A stretch of 64,000 nucleotides of DNA from Mariniphaga sp041687255 (GCA_041687255.1 JAWLCL010000011.1:62001-126000), one strand, 5' to 3'; shown: positions 17,479-26,916, counted from the first letter of the stretch. Notes: generated by a model from the letters alone, not told the origin. Numbers and translations are program-made.

Positions 17479-17880
17479 TTAATTCGTTGACTCGTCGGAG
17501 CCAAGAGCAATCAGGTATTCAACAAGCAGTTCGGCTTCTTTTTTTGGCAGCGAAGCAGGCGGCATCTCCTTATTGCGGTATGGCAAATTCTTTTCATAGG
17601 CGGGATCTTCTATTGCCCGCATAAGGTAATCACGGTTGGCTTTTAATGTTCGTTCTCTGCCGTCACGGATGACGGTTAATTCTTTCATATAAATATTGTT
17701 TAGGGGTGGACCATACACAATGCTGCCATCGAGCGAGTGACAAACATTGCATCCATTAGTGGTATAAAGGTAAGCGCCTTTCTTCAGGATTTCCCCGCGG
17801 GTTAAATTTTCGGTGGTGCTGTTTCCGCATGCAAATAGAACTACCGGCAAGAGCATCAGAATATTTTTTAACAGAGTCAT
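17479..17880 (-). CDS. Lipoprotein monoheme cytochrome c
   Basis: Product of 133 residues with a short signal ending in a lipobox cysteine (LFACG, Cys18). The single heme site is CNVCH at 44-48 and the likely axial methionine is in KEMPPASL near the C-terminus. The spacing and the GPPLNNIY and DGRERTLKANRDYL segments resemble the cytochrome domain fused to some CoxB subunits. It should shuttle electrons on the outer face of the inner membrane, possibly from an exported sugar oxidoreductase. Confidence 0.88.
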   Translation of the reverse strand: MTLLKNILMLLPVVLFACGNSTTENLTRGEILKKGAYLYTTNGCNVCHSLDGSIVYGPPLNNIYMKELTVIRDGRERTLKANRDYLMRAIEDPAYEKNLPYRNKEMPPASLPKKEAELLVEYLIALGSDESTN

Positions 17881-18097
17881 CCTGTAAATAGTGTATCAAT
17901 TGATGTGCAGCTAAATATATATTATTCTCTTTAGAAAGGATAATTTCATCAGGAGATAATTTCTTTTTGGTGAATGAAAATTTTCCTGTCACAAGTTATA
18001 ATTTTGATTTTATTATATTCGTCGCTTAAAAAATTCTAACGAAGTACTATTTAACCGATGAACCTTGATGTTCGGGGTAATGATTAAAATAAACAGG

Positions 18098-19417
18098 ATG
18101 AAGAAAGTTATAAAAAGCATTTTTGCAATTATATTGGGTAGTTTAGTTGTGGTTTCATGCATACCTGCCAAGAGCAAAGATCCGATGCAGGTTCCCTCTC
18201 GTGTGGAAATAAAAGCTGTTGACGGTAAGTACAATTTTTATGTCAATGGTGAACTGTTCGAGTTAAAAGGTGCGGGTGGCAGTGGTAACCTGGCCCTGCT
18301 GCAGCAGTCGGGCGGAAACTCCATCAGGACCTGGAGCCCCAGGAACGGCAGGCAAATACTTGATTCTGCATATAAGTACAACATCATGGTGGCCATGGGC
18401 ATAGGTATGGGTCAGGAGTTGCACCATTTCGACTACAATGATGAAGCGGCTGTAAAAGAACAGTATGAAAGAAACATACAGTCTGTTGATGAACTTAAAA
18501 ACCATCCTGCCCTGTTGTGCTGGGTGGTGGGCAATGAGCTCAACCTTAGCCCCGACCATCAATCTCCGGTGAATCCAAAAGTATACGACGCCCTGAAAGA
18601 TATGGTCGATTATATTCACAGCGAAGATCCAAACCACCCGGTTACCACGGCATTTGCAGGAGTAAACAAACAGCAGATTGAGGTGGCCCTTGAACGGTGC
18701 CCCGATCTCGATTTCATTTCAGTGCAGGTATATGGCGGCCTCGGAAGCATCAGCGACCAGATGAAAGCCACAGGAGTTACCAAACCGTTTGTAGTTACCG
18801 AGTACGGACCCATAGGCCACTGGGAGATGCCGCACACCGAATGGGGCAGGGAAATAGAAGAACCTTCAGCCAAAAAGGCTTCGGGATTGTATGAAAGGAT
18901 ACAAAATGGCATCGTCAACGATCCTACCGGACAATGCATGGGCGGGTATGCATTCCTTTGGGGGCAAAAACAGGAAAGGACACCCACCTGGTACGGTATG
19001 TTCCTGAAATCGGGCGAATCAACTGCTGTTGTTGATGAACTGACCCGCTACTGGACGGGCAGCTATCCTCAAAACAGGGCCCCTATGGTTGACGGCTTAA
19101 CATTGAACAGCAAAAATGCAGTGGACAATGTGTATTTAAAGCCAGGTGAGCAGATTGTTGCCAGGGTGAATGCTTCCGATCCCAACGGAGATTCACTCAC
19201 CTATCAGTGGGTAATACTTACCGAAGTGGTGGAGCGAAGCCAGGGCGGAGCAAGGGAACATGAACCTGAGGATGTTTCATTTGATATTCTTTCAGAATCC
19301 GATGGTGAGATCATGTTTAAGGCCCCTGCCGAAAAGGGGGAATACAGGCTGTTTGCATATGTATACGACGGAAACAATAAGGCAGGAACAGCAAATATCC
19401 CTTTTATGGTTGAGTAG
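18098..19417 (+). CDS. GH2-like TIM-barrel glycosidase lipoprotein
   Basis: ATG at 18098 (MKKVIKSIF) gives 439 residues and a lipoprotein signal ending VVVSC; an in-frame ATG at 18080 is also possible. The catalytic domain resembles the C-terminal barrel of family 2 glycosidases, with a likely acid/base Glu in VVGNELNL (about residue 147) and a nucleophile Glu in VVTEYGPIGHW (about 234). The usual GH2 N-terminal beta domains are missing. A C-terminal immunoglobulin/PKD-like domain follows (from NRAPMVDGL), with the NASDPNGDSLTYQW motif. The polysaccharide substrate is unknown. A TAATTTTG -7 element lies at 17999-18006. Confidence 0.8.
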   Translation: MKKVIKSIFAIILGSLVVVSCIPAKSKDPMQVPSRVEIKAVDGKYNFYVNGELFELKGAGGSGNLALLQQSGGNSIRTWSPRNGRQILDSAYKYNIMVAMGIGMGQELHHFDYNDEAAVKEQYERNIQSVDELKNHPALLCWVVGNELNLSPDHQSPVNPKVYDALKDMVDYIHSEDPNHPVTTAFAGVNKQQIEVALERCPDLDFISVQVYGGLGSISDQMKATGVTKPFVVTEYGPIGHWEMPHTEWGREIEEPSAKKASGLYERIQNGIVNDPTGQCMGGYAFLWGQKQERTPTWYGMFLKSGESTAVVDELTRYWTGSYPQNRAPMVDGLTLNSKNAVDNVYLKPGEQIVARVNASDPNGDSLTYQWVILTEVVERSQGGAREHEPEDVSFDILSESDGEIMFKAPAEKGEYRLFAYVYDGNNKAGTANIPFMVE

Positions 19418-19433
19418 GTTTATATGGAAAATT

Positions 19434-20768
19434 TCAATGGTTCTGGTTTCTTTTTAACCGGAGTATTTTTCTGACCTTCTTAATTTCCAATACTGAAGTT
19501 TCTTGTTTTGAATCAGCAGGTATCCTTTTCTTTAACAGATTGTTTTGAGAAACTGAAGGCTGATATGCTCTGCGTTGTGCGTTTCCTTTAAACGACTGGC
19601 GCTGCGACCTGTCAGGTGTTTCCTTTTCATCTATTCCGGTAACTATATTTTCCCGGTCAACAGGTATTTTTTGTTTAATCAGCTTTTCAATATCACGCAG
19701 ATATGATCGTTCTTCTGCATCACAGAATGAAATGGCCTTTCCTCCGGCGCCTGCCCTGCCGGTCCTGCCTATGCGGTGTACGTATGTTTCGGGAATATTC
19801 GGCAGGTCATAATTTATTACCAGTTGCAATTCATCAATGTCAATACCACGTGCTGCAATATCAGTTGCCACCAAAACATTTGTACGTCCTGCTTTCAATG
19901 CTTCAAGGGCCTTCTGACGGGCTGCCTGTGACTTGTTACCGTGTATGGCATTGGCATCAACCCCTGACTTCTTCAGTATGCGGGAAATTTTATCTGCACC
20001 ACTTTTTGTGCGTGTAAAAACCAGAGCAGAACTGGACGGATTCTTTTTCAGGAGGTAGACCAGCAAATTGGTTTTTTCTTTTTTCCCTGCAAACACTATT
20101 GATTGATCCACTTTCTCAGCTGTGGTAACTTCCGGCTTTACACTTACTTTTTCGGGATTACCAAGAATTTTTGCTGAAAGTTTAATGATGTCGGGAGGCA
20201 TTGTTGCTGAGAAAAATAACGACTGACGTTTTACAGGCAGCTTTGCAATAATTTTTTTTATGTCGTGGATAAATCCCATATCAAGCATACGGTCGGCTTC
20301 ATCGAGAACCGAATAGCCCACATTGCTGAGTGAGATATATCCCTGGTTCATCAGGTCGAGCAGACGGCCCGGCGTGGCCACCAGTACATCCACTCCCTGC
20401 CGGAGAGCCTGAGTCTGTTTGCCTTGCTTTACTCCGCCAAAAATGACGGTATTCCTGATTCCCGTATACCTGCCATAAACCGACAGGCTGTTGCCTATCT
20501 GAATAGCCAGCTCTCTTGTAGGGGTGACGATAAGTGCCCTGACTTTTCTTTGACCAACCGCCTGCTGTCTTTCCAAATAAAGATGCTGGAGGATTGGAAT
20601 GGTAAAGGCTGCTGTTTTTCCTGTACCTGTCTGGGCACAACCCAGCAAATCTTTTCCACTTAAAAGAATGGGGATTGATTGTTCCTGAATAGGGGTCGGG
20701 TGAGTGTATCCTTCTGCTGATAAAGCTTTAAGGATAGGATCTATGATTCCTAAATTTCTGAATGTCAT
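19434..20768 (-). CDS. rhlE: DEAD-box RNA helicase, RhlE type
   Basis: Product of 444 residues with every core motif: Q motif (HPTPIQEQSIP), AQTGTGKT, PTRELA, VATPGRLLDL, DEAD in VLDEADRML, SAT in FFSATMP, then VATDIAARGIDI and HRIGRTGRAG. The basic C-terminal tail (after about 375) is variable, as in RhlE proteins. These helicases unwind RNA in ribosome assembly and in the cold. The gene stands alone and its promoter shares the divergent region 20769-20985. Confidence 0.92.
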   Translation of the reverse strand: MTFRNLGIIDPILKALSAEGYTHPTPIQEQSIPILLSGKDLLGCAQTGTGKTAAFTIPILQHLYLERQQAVGQRKVRALIVTPTRELAIQIGNSLSVYGRYTGIRNTVIFGGVKQGKQTQALRQGVDVLVATPGRLLDLMNQGYISLSNVGYSVLDEADRMLDMGFIHDIKKIIAKLPVKRQSLFFSATMPPDIIKLSAKILGNPEKVSVKPEVTTAEKVDQSIVFAGKKEKTNLLVYLLKKNPSSSALVFTRTKSGADKISRILKKSGVDANAIHGNKSQAARQKALEALKAGRTNVLVATDIAARGIDIDELQLVINYDLPNIPETYVHRIGRTGRAGAGGKAISFCDAEERSYLRDIEKLIKQKIPVDRENIVTGIDEKETPDRSQRQSFKGNAQRRAYQPSVSQNNLLKKRIPADSKQETSVLEIKKVRKILRLKRNQNH

Positions 20769-20985
20769 GTATAATATAAAGTCGGCAAAGGTAGTTTAAT
20801 TATTGAAATAACTGCTTTGGTGCAAAAACAGCATGATGATTATGAATGCACGAAGCCATTTCAGTAACTTTTTTATGAGTATAAATGATTCAATATCAAT
20901 TATTTATGTGTTGTGTAAATAAATGGTACGGGATTTGTTTTTATCAGGCTAAATAGCCGAAATTCTTAATGTAATTCAAAGAGTC

Positions 20986-22554
20986 ATGAAAAAATTCGTA
21001 ATCATATCAGTAATTGCCCTTTTAACCGCGAGCTTAAACATGGCACATGCGCAGGATTTTCCTGAAGAATATTTGGGTTTACCTGGCGACAACCTTAATC
21101 TTTATGCAGTAATGAAGCTGTTTCAGGAATCGGAAACCATTGAAGCGTTTGAACGAAGCCTGAACGATGAGAGTTCAAGAATTAACAATCTTGACCTGAA
21201 TGGAGATAACTACGTCGATTATATCAAGGTCATGGATTATGTTGATGGCAATATTCACACTATCGTACTTCGGGCGGTACTCGATCGGAACGAGACTCAG
21301 GATGTTGCCGTATTTACCATTGAGAAATTCAATAACGGAATGGTTCAGCTTCAGCTTATAGGAGATGAGGCCTTATATGGAAGAAATTATATCATTGAGC
21401 CCTATTATGCCGATAGTGGCGAAACTGTTAATCCTGCTTATGTAGGTTCACCTGGCAGAACCCGTGATGTTACTGTAGTGAGAACAACCACATACGAAGT
21501 TGCAACATGGCCGCTGATATCATTTATATTTCGTCCGAACTATGTTGTATGGAGATCGTCATGGGATTGGGGTTATTATCCTTCGTACTATAACCCATGG
21601 AGGCCTTTCTACTGGCATGCTTATTACGGGTACCATTCCCATTGGCACCATCATTATTACGCCTATTACAGGCCATGGAACCGTTACCGTATCCACCATT
21701 ACAGCAACCATTATTACACCCATGTACGGACCTATTCACCCACAGTGGTAGTAAACATCAATAAAGGAAATTACAGATACACCTATTCAAAGCCCGAGAC
21801 CAGAGAGGTTGGTGAACGGTTATACACCCGTGCCAGCAATGGTCGCAGTTCATTGAATACCAGTTCTGCAAGAGTAAGAAGATCAGAAGCCACTTCTGTA
21901 CAGCGGGCTTCGGTTAAATCCGGTTCATCTGCTGAAAGAAGATCCTCATCGGTAACCACAGGAAGAAGTGCTACCCGCTCAGGAGCAGAAGTGAGAAGTA
22001 ATGCCAATCGCAATTCAGCTACTGGTGTTTCCGGCAGATCATCTACCGGTTCATCCGTTAACCGCAGCACCGGAGTGGAACGTAAATCAGGTACAATAGC
22101 CACAGACAGGAGCCAGAGGAGTTCCTCGCAGCGAAATGCGACAAGTGTCACCCGCAGGACTGAGCAATCCTCTTCTGCACGGACTGCCACCAGGCCTTCA
22201 GTTGGCAGGAGCACAGAAAGATACAATACGAAGTCAGCATCACCTGCTCCCCAAAGGTCAACCTCGGCTCCTTCGGTAAGGCAGCGCTCTTCACAAAGAC
22301 CTTCACCTGCAGTTTCCGGGCGGTCATCCAGCCCCTCGGTAAGGCAGTCGGCTCCCAGCCGGTCCTCTTCCAGGGTTTCCACCAGAAGCGCCAGGAAATC
22401 GGAACCGGCAGTGAAATCTGCACCTGCAAGGTCATCTTCCCGTTCTTCGGGTGCCAGAGTTGGCTCATCACGTTCATCCAGCCGGCAGTCTGCACCTGCA
22501 CCGTCAAGAAGCAGTTCAAGGTCTTCTTCCGAAAGAAGTTCAGGACGCAGGTAA
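20986..22554 (+). CDS. Secreted protein with aromatic/His-rich and Ser/Arg-rich regions
   Basis: Product of 522 residues whose function is not recognised. A signal peptide ends near AHAQ (residue 23). A folded-looking domain follows (24-150) and contains NNLDLNGDNYVDYI, which resembles an EF-hand or dockerin-like calcium loop. Residues about 190-255 are extraordinarily rich in Tyr, Trp and His (for example HSHWHHHYYAYYRPW). The last 245 residues are almost only Ser, Arg, Ala, Thr and Pro. This layout suggests an envelope or matrix protein binding metal, nucleic acid or anionic polymer. Codon use in the tail varies, so this does not look like a recent slippage expansion. A strong terminator follows. 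Confidence 0.75.
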   Translation: MKKFVIISVIALLTASLNMAHAQDFPEEYLGLPGDNLNLYAVMKLFQESETIEAFERSLNDESSRINNLDLNGDNYVDYIKVMDYVDGNIHTIVLRAVLDRNETQDVAVFTIEKFNNGMVQLQLIGDEALYGRNYIIEPYYADSGETVNPAYVGSPGRTRDVTVVRTTTYEVATWPLISFIFRPNYVVWRSSWDWGYYPSYYNPWRPFYWHAYYGYHSHWHHHYYAYYRPWNRYRIHHYSNHYYTHVRTYSPTVVVNINKGNYRYTYSKPETREVGERLYTRASNGRSSLNTSSARVRRSEATSVQRASVKSGSSAERRSSSVTTGRSATRSGAEVRSNANRNSATGVSGRSSTGSSVNRSTGVERKSGTIATDRSQRSSSQRNATSVTRRTEQSSSARTATRPSVGRSTERYNTKSASPAPQRSTSAPSVRQRSSQRPSPAVSGRSSSPSVRQSAPSRSSSRVSTRSARKSEPAVKSAPARSSSRSSGARVGSSRSSSRQSAPAPSRSSSRSSSERSSGRR

Positions 22555-22605
22555 TAAAAATATATATACCAACTATTCTTATTTAAAAGTTGAATTATTC
22601 ATTCC

Positions 22606-22640
22606 AGCCTTTCCTGCCTTAGCGCAGGAAAGGCTTTTTA
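22606..22640 (+). terminator. Rho-independent terminator
   Basis: Perfect 12-bp stem AGCCTTTCCTGC / GCAGGAAAGGCT with a six-base loop, followed by TTTTTA. It closes the gene ending at 22554. Confidence 0.9.
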
Positions 22641-22887
22641 TTTGATTGTTCCTCCCCTGAACAGTGCAAAAGAACAAATGCTTAATGTTTTCAGGCAACC
22701 CTGAGTCCTGCGGTTATAACATCCAACCTGAAACCGGCTCCTGCGAATTCGTTGACGGGTGTTTTGAGCAGGAAATCATAAGTTTCCTCTTCTGTTTGTT
22801 TTTAGCATAAACCATCCAATATTGATTCTTGTTAACTTTTTAGGAGCAGACAAAAAATTGCGCTTTTTATTGGGAGAACTTGTTTCT

Positions 22888-22911
22888 GATAAGTTAAAGT
22901 TGTAACTTATC
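22888..22911. promoter_or_regulatory. Perfect 8-bp inverted repeat
   Basis: GATAAGTT, 8-bp spacer, AACTTATC. No T-run follows, so an operator or RNA hairpin is more likely than a terminator. It is 167 bases before the small membrane protein gene. Confidence 0.3.
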
Positions 22912-23078
22912 GTAATGATTTAACTGTTTGGGGGTTGTGGCTGTTTTCTGCCGGAAGGGCTGATGTGTTATCATCAAGTATTTTATCTCTGTGGCTTTTC
23001 TCCTGCAATGAAGATATATCACCGGTGTATAACTGGTTAAATGTGTGATGAAATTATTTCCCCATCTCCTGAGGCATT

Positions 23079-23432
23079 ATGAAAGTCGATAAAAATTTAA
23101 GTTTTATGACATCAACCTGGTTATTGAAAATTGGATTCCTTATCTATCCAATCCTATTGATAAAGCTGAATTCTTTAGTCAGAAATAAAATACCTGATAA
23201 AGCTAAAAGAAAAGAGTTTAAAAGGGAAAAGGAATACATAATCAAGGTTGTTTACCTGCTTACCCCACTGCTTTTATTTCACCTCGAGTTGCTTTACCTG
23301 AGCGCAGGTTATTCATTGAACGAAATCAATTTAATAGCTCTTATCTTTCTGTTTTTATTACAGGTTTTTTTACTTATTAATGCGTTTGTTTCTTTATTTC
23401 ATCTTTTGGCAGAACTCAATAAGTATGAATAA
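23079..23432 (+). CDS. Small three-helix membrane protein
   Basis: Product of 117 residues of unknown function. Three hydrophobic segments are visible (about 14-30, 52-72 and 82-107), with a strongly basic loop (NKIPDKAKRKEFKREKEY) between the first two that should face the cytoplasm. A weak hairpin (GAGGG / CCCTC, 23443-23462) follows the stop and could end transcription before the convergent sulfatase gene. No similarity to a named family is recognised; the coherent membrane topology is the reason to keep it. Confidence 0.55.
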   Translation: MKVDKNLSFMTSTWLLKIGFLIYPILLIKLNSLVRNKIPDKAKRKEFKREKEYIIKVVYLLTPLLLFHLELLYLSAGYSLNEINLIALIFLFLLQVFLLINAFVSLFHLLAELNKYE

Positions 23433-23530
23433 AGAAAATGCCAGAGGGATGTGATGCCCCTCGATTTTAAGAAGGCAAAGAAGGAAATTTGCAGGCATGC
23501 CCCTTCAGTATGCCGGTTTAATGGTAAACA

Positions 23531-25450
23531 TCATTCCCGGTAATCCGGTGTATTGGGCACCAACCCCAAGCTTCCCAAAAAATCCATGCAGGCAGCGCGT
23601 ACATTGTAATCCCTTCCTTCCATCCGGTGCACCTGACGGATGGTTTCTGCAAACGGTTCTTTGTTTTCGGTGTAAAGCAAATAATTGATGGCCATAAGAG
23701 AAAGCTGAAGGTTTTTATCTGCACAGAAGCTTTTTAGCTTTTCTTCGGCGCTCTTATCATTGATCATTTCCCAGGCGATGGCTGCTGCTGTCACTGCTAC
23801 GGGAGGATAACTGTCATTCATCGACTTCTTTATCGCTTCTGAATTTGCCTCTATATAGGCAGCCGGCTGACTTCTCAAACCTAAAATGGCCCAATATCGT
23901 ATAATTTTATCGGGTGAATCCAGCAGCAGGATTTGTTGCGATGCAATCTTTTTATCCCTGAATCCGGCCAGTGAAGCTGCATCGTAAATCTTTTCCACCG
24001 GGAATTTTTTCTTGTTAAGCCTGAACTCAAACGCAGTTGTTCCATCCGGTAATCCTGCAATTTCATATTCCGGAAGGAGCATTACATCGCGTGCCTCCAG
24101 AATTTCCTTTTTCATCAATGCCCGCATATTTTTCAGCACCGGCAGGTATTCGGGGTCGTTGGCCAGGTTCTTTGTCTCCCATAAATCGTTATCGATATCG
24201 AAAAGAAATTCTGCAGGACGTGCCTCAAATAGGCTTTTTTGCAAGGTATTCAATTTGTTTGCAGCTAAATCGCTCCGCATCTGCTGCTTAATTTCTCCGA
24301 TTTCCATATATCGTATGTAGCGTGCTTCATTGATGAAAGGCATAAAATTACGGGAATAAACATACCTGCCGTCGGTTACTGTTCTTACCAAATCGATTCC
24401 GTTGTCGGAGCGGTCGGACGACAGATACAGGTGCTCCACAGGTTTCATTCGCCGGCTGCCCATAAAAGGCCGTCCTTCCATATGACCGGGAATCTCACCC
24501 CCCGAGAGGCTGATGAGGGTGGGAGCCAAATCGGTAAAATCTACCGGTTCATCTGTGACTACGCCACCAGTTCCCCAGGGCGATAAATGACGGAACATTT
24601 CCGGAAACCAAACAATGAATGGTACCCGGTAACCGTAATTGATACCATTGGTTTTTCCCCTTGGCATACCTTCACCATGGTCGGCATAAAAGAAAATTAT
24701 TGTGCTGTCTTTCAGATTATCTTTCTCCAGGCGACTGAGCAGTTCACCAATCCGCTTATCAGTAAGTGCAATTGAGTTGTAGACCCGGGCAAACTGCTTC
24801 CGCATGGCAGGGCTGTCGAGGTAAAACGGAGGCATGTCAAATTCATCATCACCAACACGTTCATCAGCAGAGAGGTGGCTAAGGACATTTTGTTCGTACC
24901 ACTCATAAGTTTCGGTCATTGTTCGAGACTGATGCGGCTCGTTGTAGTTAAAAACAGCAAAGAATGGCTGCCCCTGCCTGCGGTTCCACCAGCCGGCTTT
25001 TCCTGAACTTTCGTTCCAGGCTTCTTTAATAAATTCCTGCTCCCCCGCCACATTGTAATCCGTTTTCTGATTGTTGGTGGTGTAATAATTTTCCTGCTGC
25101 AGAAAATAGGGAAACCCTTTAATGAAATCCGGAACAGGATACTTGCTGCGGTGGTTGCCTGTGCCTGCCCGGTAGGTTTTCACCCCGGTAATGATGGCCG
25201 TGCGGCTGGGAGAGCATACTGTTCCGGTAGAGAAAGCATTTGTAAATCGTACTCCCTCGTTAGCCAGCTTGTCGATATTCGGGGTGTGGGCATTCTCATT
25301 GCCGTAACAACCTATAAACTGAGGCGAAGTATCTTCTATTGTAATCCATAAGATGTTAGGCTTTGGTTCTTCCGGTTGCTTCTCTGTGGCCAGCGCTCCC
25401 GGGAAAAAAGCAGCAGATAATAATGCGCTGCAAATAAGTTTGTTGTTCAT
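23531..25450 (-). CDS. Exported sulfatase (N-sulfoglucosamine sulfohydrolase-like) with HEAT-like C-terminus
   Basis: Product of 639 residues with a signal peptide (cleavage near GALAT). The formylglycine motif CSPSRTAIITG has its cysteine at residue 79, so activation by an anaerobic or FGE-type sulfatase-maturing enzyme is needed. Metal and substrate residues are visible in WITIEDTSP, YADHGEGMPRGK and YGYRVPFIVWFPE. The core ends near residue 490; the remaining 150 residues (CRYWAILGLRS-like helical pairs, AAIAWEMINDKSAEEKL) resemble HEAT repeats, found in some heparan-type sulfatases. Likely desulfates a sulfated polysaccharide. Confidence 0.88.
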   Translation of the reverse strand: MNNKLICSALLSAAFFPGALATEKQPEEPKPNILWITIEDTSPQFIGCYGNENAHTPNIDKLANEGVRFTNAFSTGTVCSPSRTAIITGVKTYRAGTGNHRSKYPVPDFIKGFPYFLQQENYYTTNNQKTDYNVAGEQEFIKEAWNESSGKAGWWNRRQGQPFFAVFNYNEPHQSRTMTETYEWYEQNVLSHLSADERVGDDEFDMPPFYLDSPAMRKQFARVYNSIALTDKRIGELLSRLEKDNLKDSTIIFFYADHGEGMPRGKTNGINYGYRVPFIVWFPEMFRHLSPWGTGGVVTDEPVDFTDLAPTLISLSGGEIPGHMEGRPFMGSRRMKPVEHLYLSSDRSDNGIDLVRTVTDGRYVYSRNFMPFINEARYIRYMEIGEIKQQMRSDLAANKLNTLQKSLFEARPAEFLFDIDNDLWETKNLANDPEYLPVLKNMRALMKKEILEARDVMLLPEYEIAGLPDGTTAFEFRLNKKKFPVEKIYDAASLAGFRDKKIASQQILLLDSPDKIIRYWAILGLRSQPAAYIEANSEAIKKSMNDSYPPVAVTAAAIAWEMINDKSAEEKLKSFCADKNLQLSLMAINYLLYTENKEPFAETIRQVHRMEGRDYNVRAACMDFLGSLGLVPNTPDYRE

Positions 25451-26076
25451 TTGTCGAATTTAAAATGAATCCATTGGTGTGGGGCTAAATTAAGAAAAAG
25501 AGGCGAAATGATTCTATAAAGTGACCGGATAAATATGATGCCGGGATATTGAACCCTGCCAAAGGTTCACATTTATTCTGACCGTAATTAGTGATGGCTC
25601 TGAAGTGAATGAAATAAGGTCTTATACCGCTGAAGGCCTGTTTAAATTGTTTTCTCTGCAGGTTTCATTTAATATGTGCCTTTTAATGTCATATTTATAA
25701 GATTTCCTTCCTGCCGGCATAAGGCACTCAGCAATGAAATTAGATTTTTAACAGTTGTTTTTTCAGTTCTTCATCTTACATTCGACATACCCTCCCCTAA
25801 TCAAATTCGCAAATTTGCGAATTTGATTAGGGGAGGGTATAGTTTAAGTGCGAAAAATACCTGAATTAAAAATTGAATCGCTTACCCCCGTTCAGAAAGA
25901 TTGAGGTAATATAAATCGGTCATTAAATTATTATTTCCCGTGCAATATACTGTTTCGGGTGCAGTCCGAAATTTTTATGATGGGCGGAGTGATGTATAAT
26001 GAATGCCATCTGTGAAACCGGAGAAGAAATTATTATTTTGCGGGATATTATGTTTTGTGTCAGAAAAAAGCATGAG
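25451..26076. other. Intergenic region with a large palindrome
   Basis: 626 bases between divergent genes. The 54-bp palindrome is the only strong structure. No gene is visible; the translation 25999-26076 would be an N-terminal extension of the methylase and is not family-like. Confidence 0.5.
25787..25840. repeat. Perfect 54-bp palindrome
   Basis: The left half begins ATACCCTCCCCTAATCAAAT and continues TCGCAAA; the right half (25814-25840) is its exact reverse complement, with no spacer. The centre holds nested repeats CAAATTCG, CAAATTTG, CGAATTTG. There is no T-run, so it is not an ordinary terminator. It lies 237 bases before the methylase start and 337 bases before the sulfatase start. 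Confidence 0.95.
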
Positions 26077-26916
26077 ATGATAAAAGCTAAAAGTTTGGTA
26101 AGGCCGTTTTTAAAATGGGTAGGAGGTAAAAGGCAACTCCTGACTTCAATTGCGGAACATTTACCCGAGCGAATGGATAAACACCGGTACATTGAGCCTT
26201 TTGTTGGCGGAGGCGCTGTTTTGTTTCACCTGCAACCCTACAATGCCCTGATAAACGACTCAAACAAGGAACTGATAAATGTATACAATGTAATTAAAGA
26301 CTTTCCTGAGGAACTTATCGACGATCTTAAAAAGCATTTCAACGAAGCGGATTATTTTTACCGGATTCGTGCCCTTGACCGGACGGATGATTTCGATCGC
26401 TTAACTCATGTTCAGCGGGCTTCAAGATTAATATACCTGAATAAAACCTGTTACAACGGTTTATACAGGGTTAATAAAGCGGGTAACTTTAATGCACCTT
26501 TCGGACGTTATAAAAAGCCAAACATTTTAAATGAAGCAAAAATAAAGGCTGTCAGCAGGTTTCTGAATTCACACAACATATCGATTAAAAATGAAGATTA
26601 CACAGAAATTTTAAAACTGGCTGATGAAAATTCGTTTGTTTATCTGGATCCGCCTTACCATCCCATTTCGGAAAGCTCTAATTTTACCGGCTATGTACAG
26701 GGGGGGTGGGACAGGTTTGACCAGATAAGGTTAAGGGAAGCATGTGATGCTTTGAATTCAGGAGGCATAAAATTTTTACAGTCAAATTCCTCTGCTCAAT
26801 TTATTAAAGAACAATACCGGAAATACAATATAATTACTGTTAAGGCAAGTCGTGCTGTAAATTCAAACGGTGCTGACCGCGGAGAAATTGATGAGGTGTT
26901 GATTAAAAATTATTGA
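26077..26916 (+). CDS. dam: DNA adenine methylase (Dam / M.DpnIIA class)
   Basis: ATG at 26077 gives 279 residues, the usual Dam length; the upstream in-frame ATG at 25999 adds 26 residues that do not look conserved. It has FLKWVGGKRQL at the N-terminus, the AdoMet motif EPFVGGGAV (about 37-45) and catalytic motif IV in YLDPPYHP (about 189-196), in the alpha-class order. The expected target is the N6 of adenine in GATC. No endonuclease gene is next to it, so it is an orphan methylase for regulation, repair or protection. Confidence 0.88.
   Translation: MIKAKSLVRPFLKWVGGKRQLLTSIAEHLPERMDKHRYIEPFVGGGAVLFHLQPYNALINDSNKELINVYNVIKDFPEELIDDLKKHFNEADYFYRIRALDRTDDFDRLTHVQRASRLIYLNKTCYNGLYRVNKAGNFNAPFGRYKKPNILNEAKIKAVSRFLNSHNISIKNEDYTEILKLADENSFVYLDPPYHPISESSNFTGYVQGGWDRFDQIRLREACDALNSGGIKFLQSNSSAQFIKEQYRKYNIITVKASRAVNSNGADRGEIDEVLIKNY

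Larger units (their letters stand above)
22555..23078. other. Intergenic region with terminator and inverted repeat
   Basis: 524 bases. Besides the terminator at 22606-22640 it has a perfect dyad GATAAGTT / AACTTATC at 22888-22911. On the minus strand, 22691-22801 is a 36-codon open stretch without a start (contains TPVNEFAGAGFRLDVITAG) that could be the tail of a lost gene. Confidence 0.45.

Noticed and set aside
21783..22382. 199-codon open frame opposite the Ser/Arg-rich tail
   Set aside because: An antisense effect of Ser/Arg codons, which read as Asp/Glu/Leu-rich on the other strand; no start context.
23443..23462. Hairpin after the small membrane protein gene as a terminator
   Set aside because: Only five pairs with a bulge and a short T-run; too weak to list on its own.
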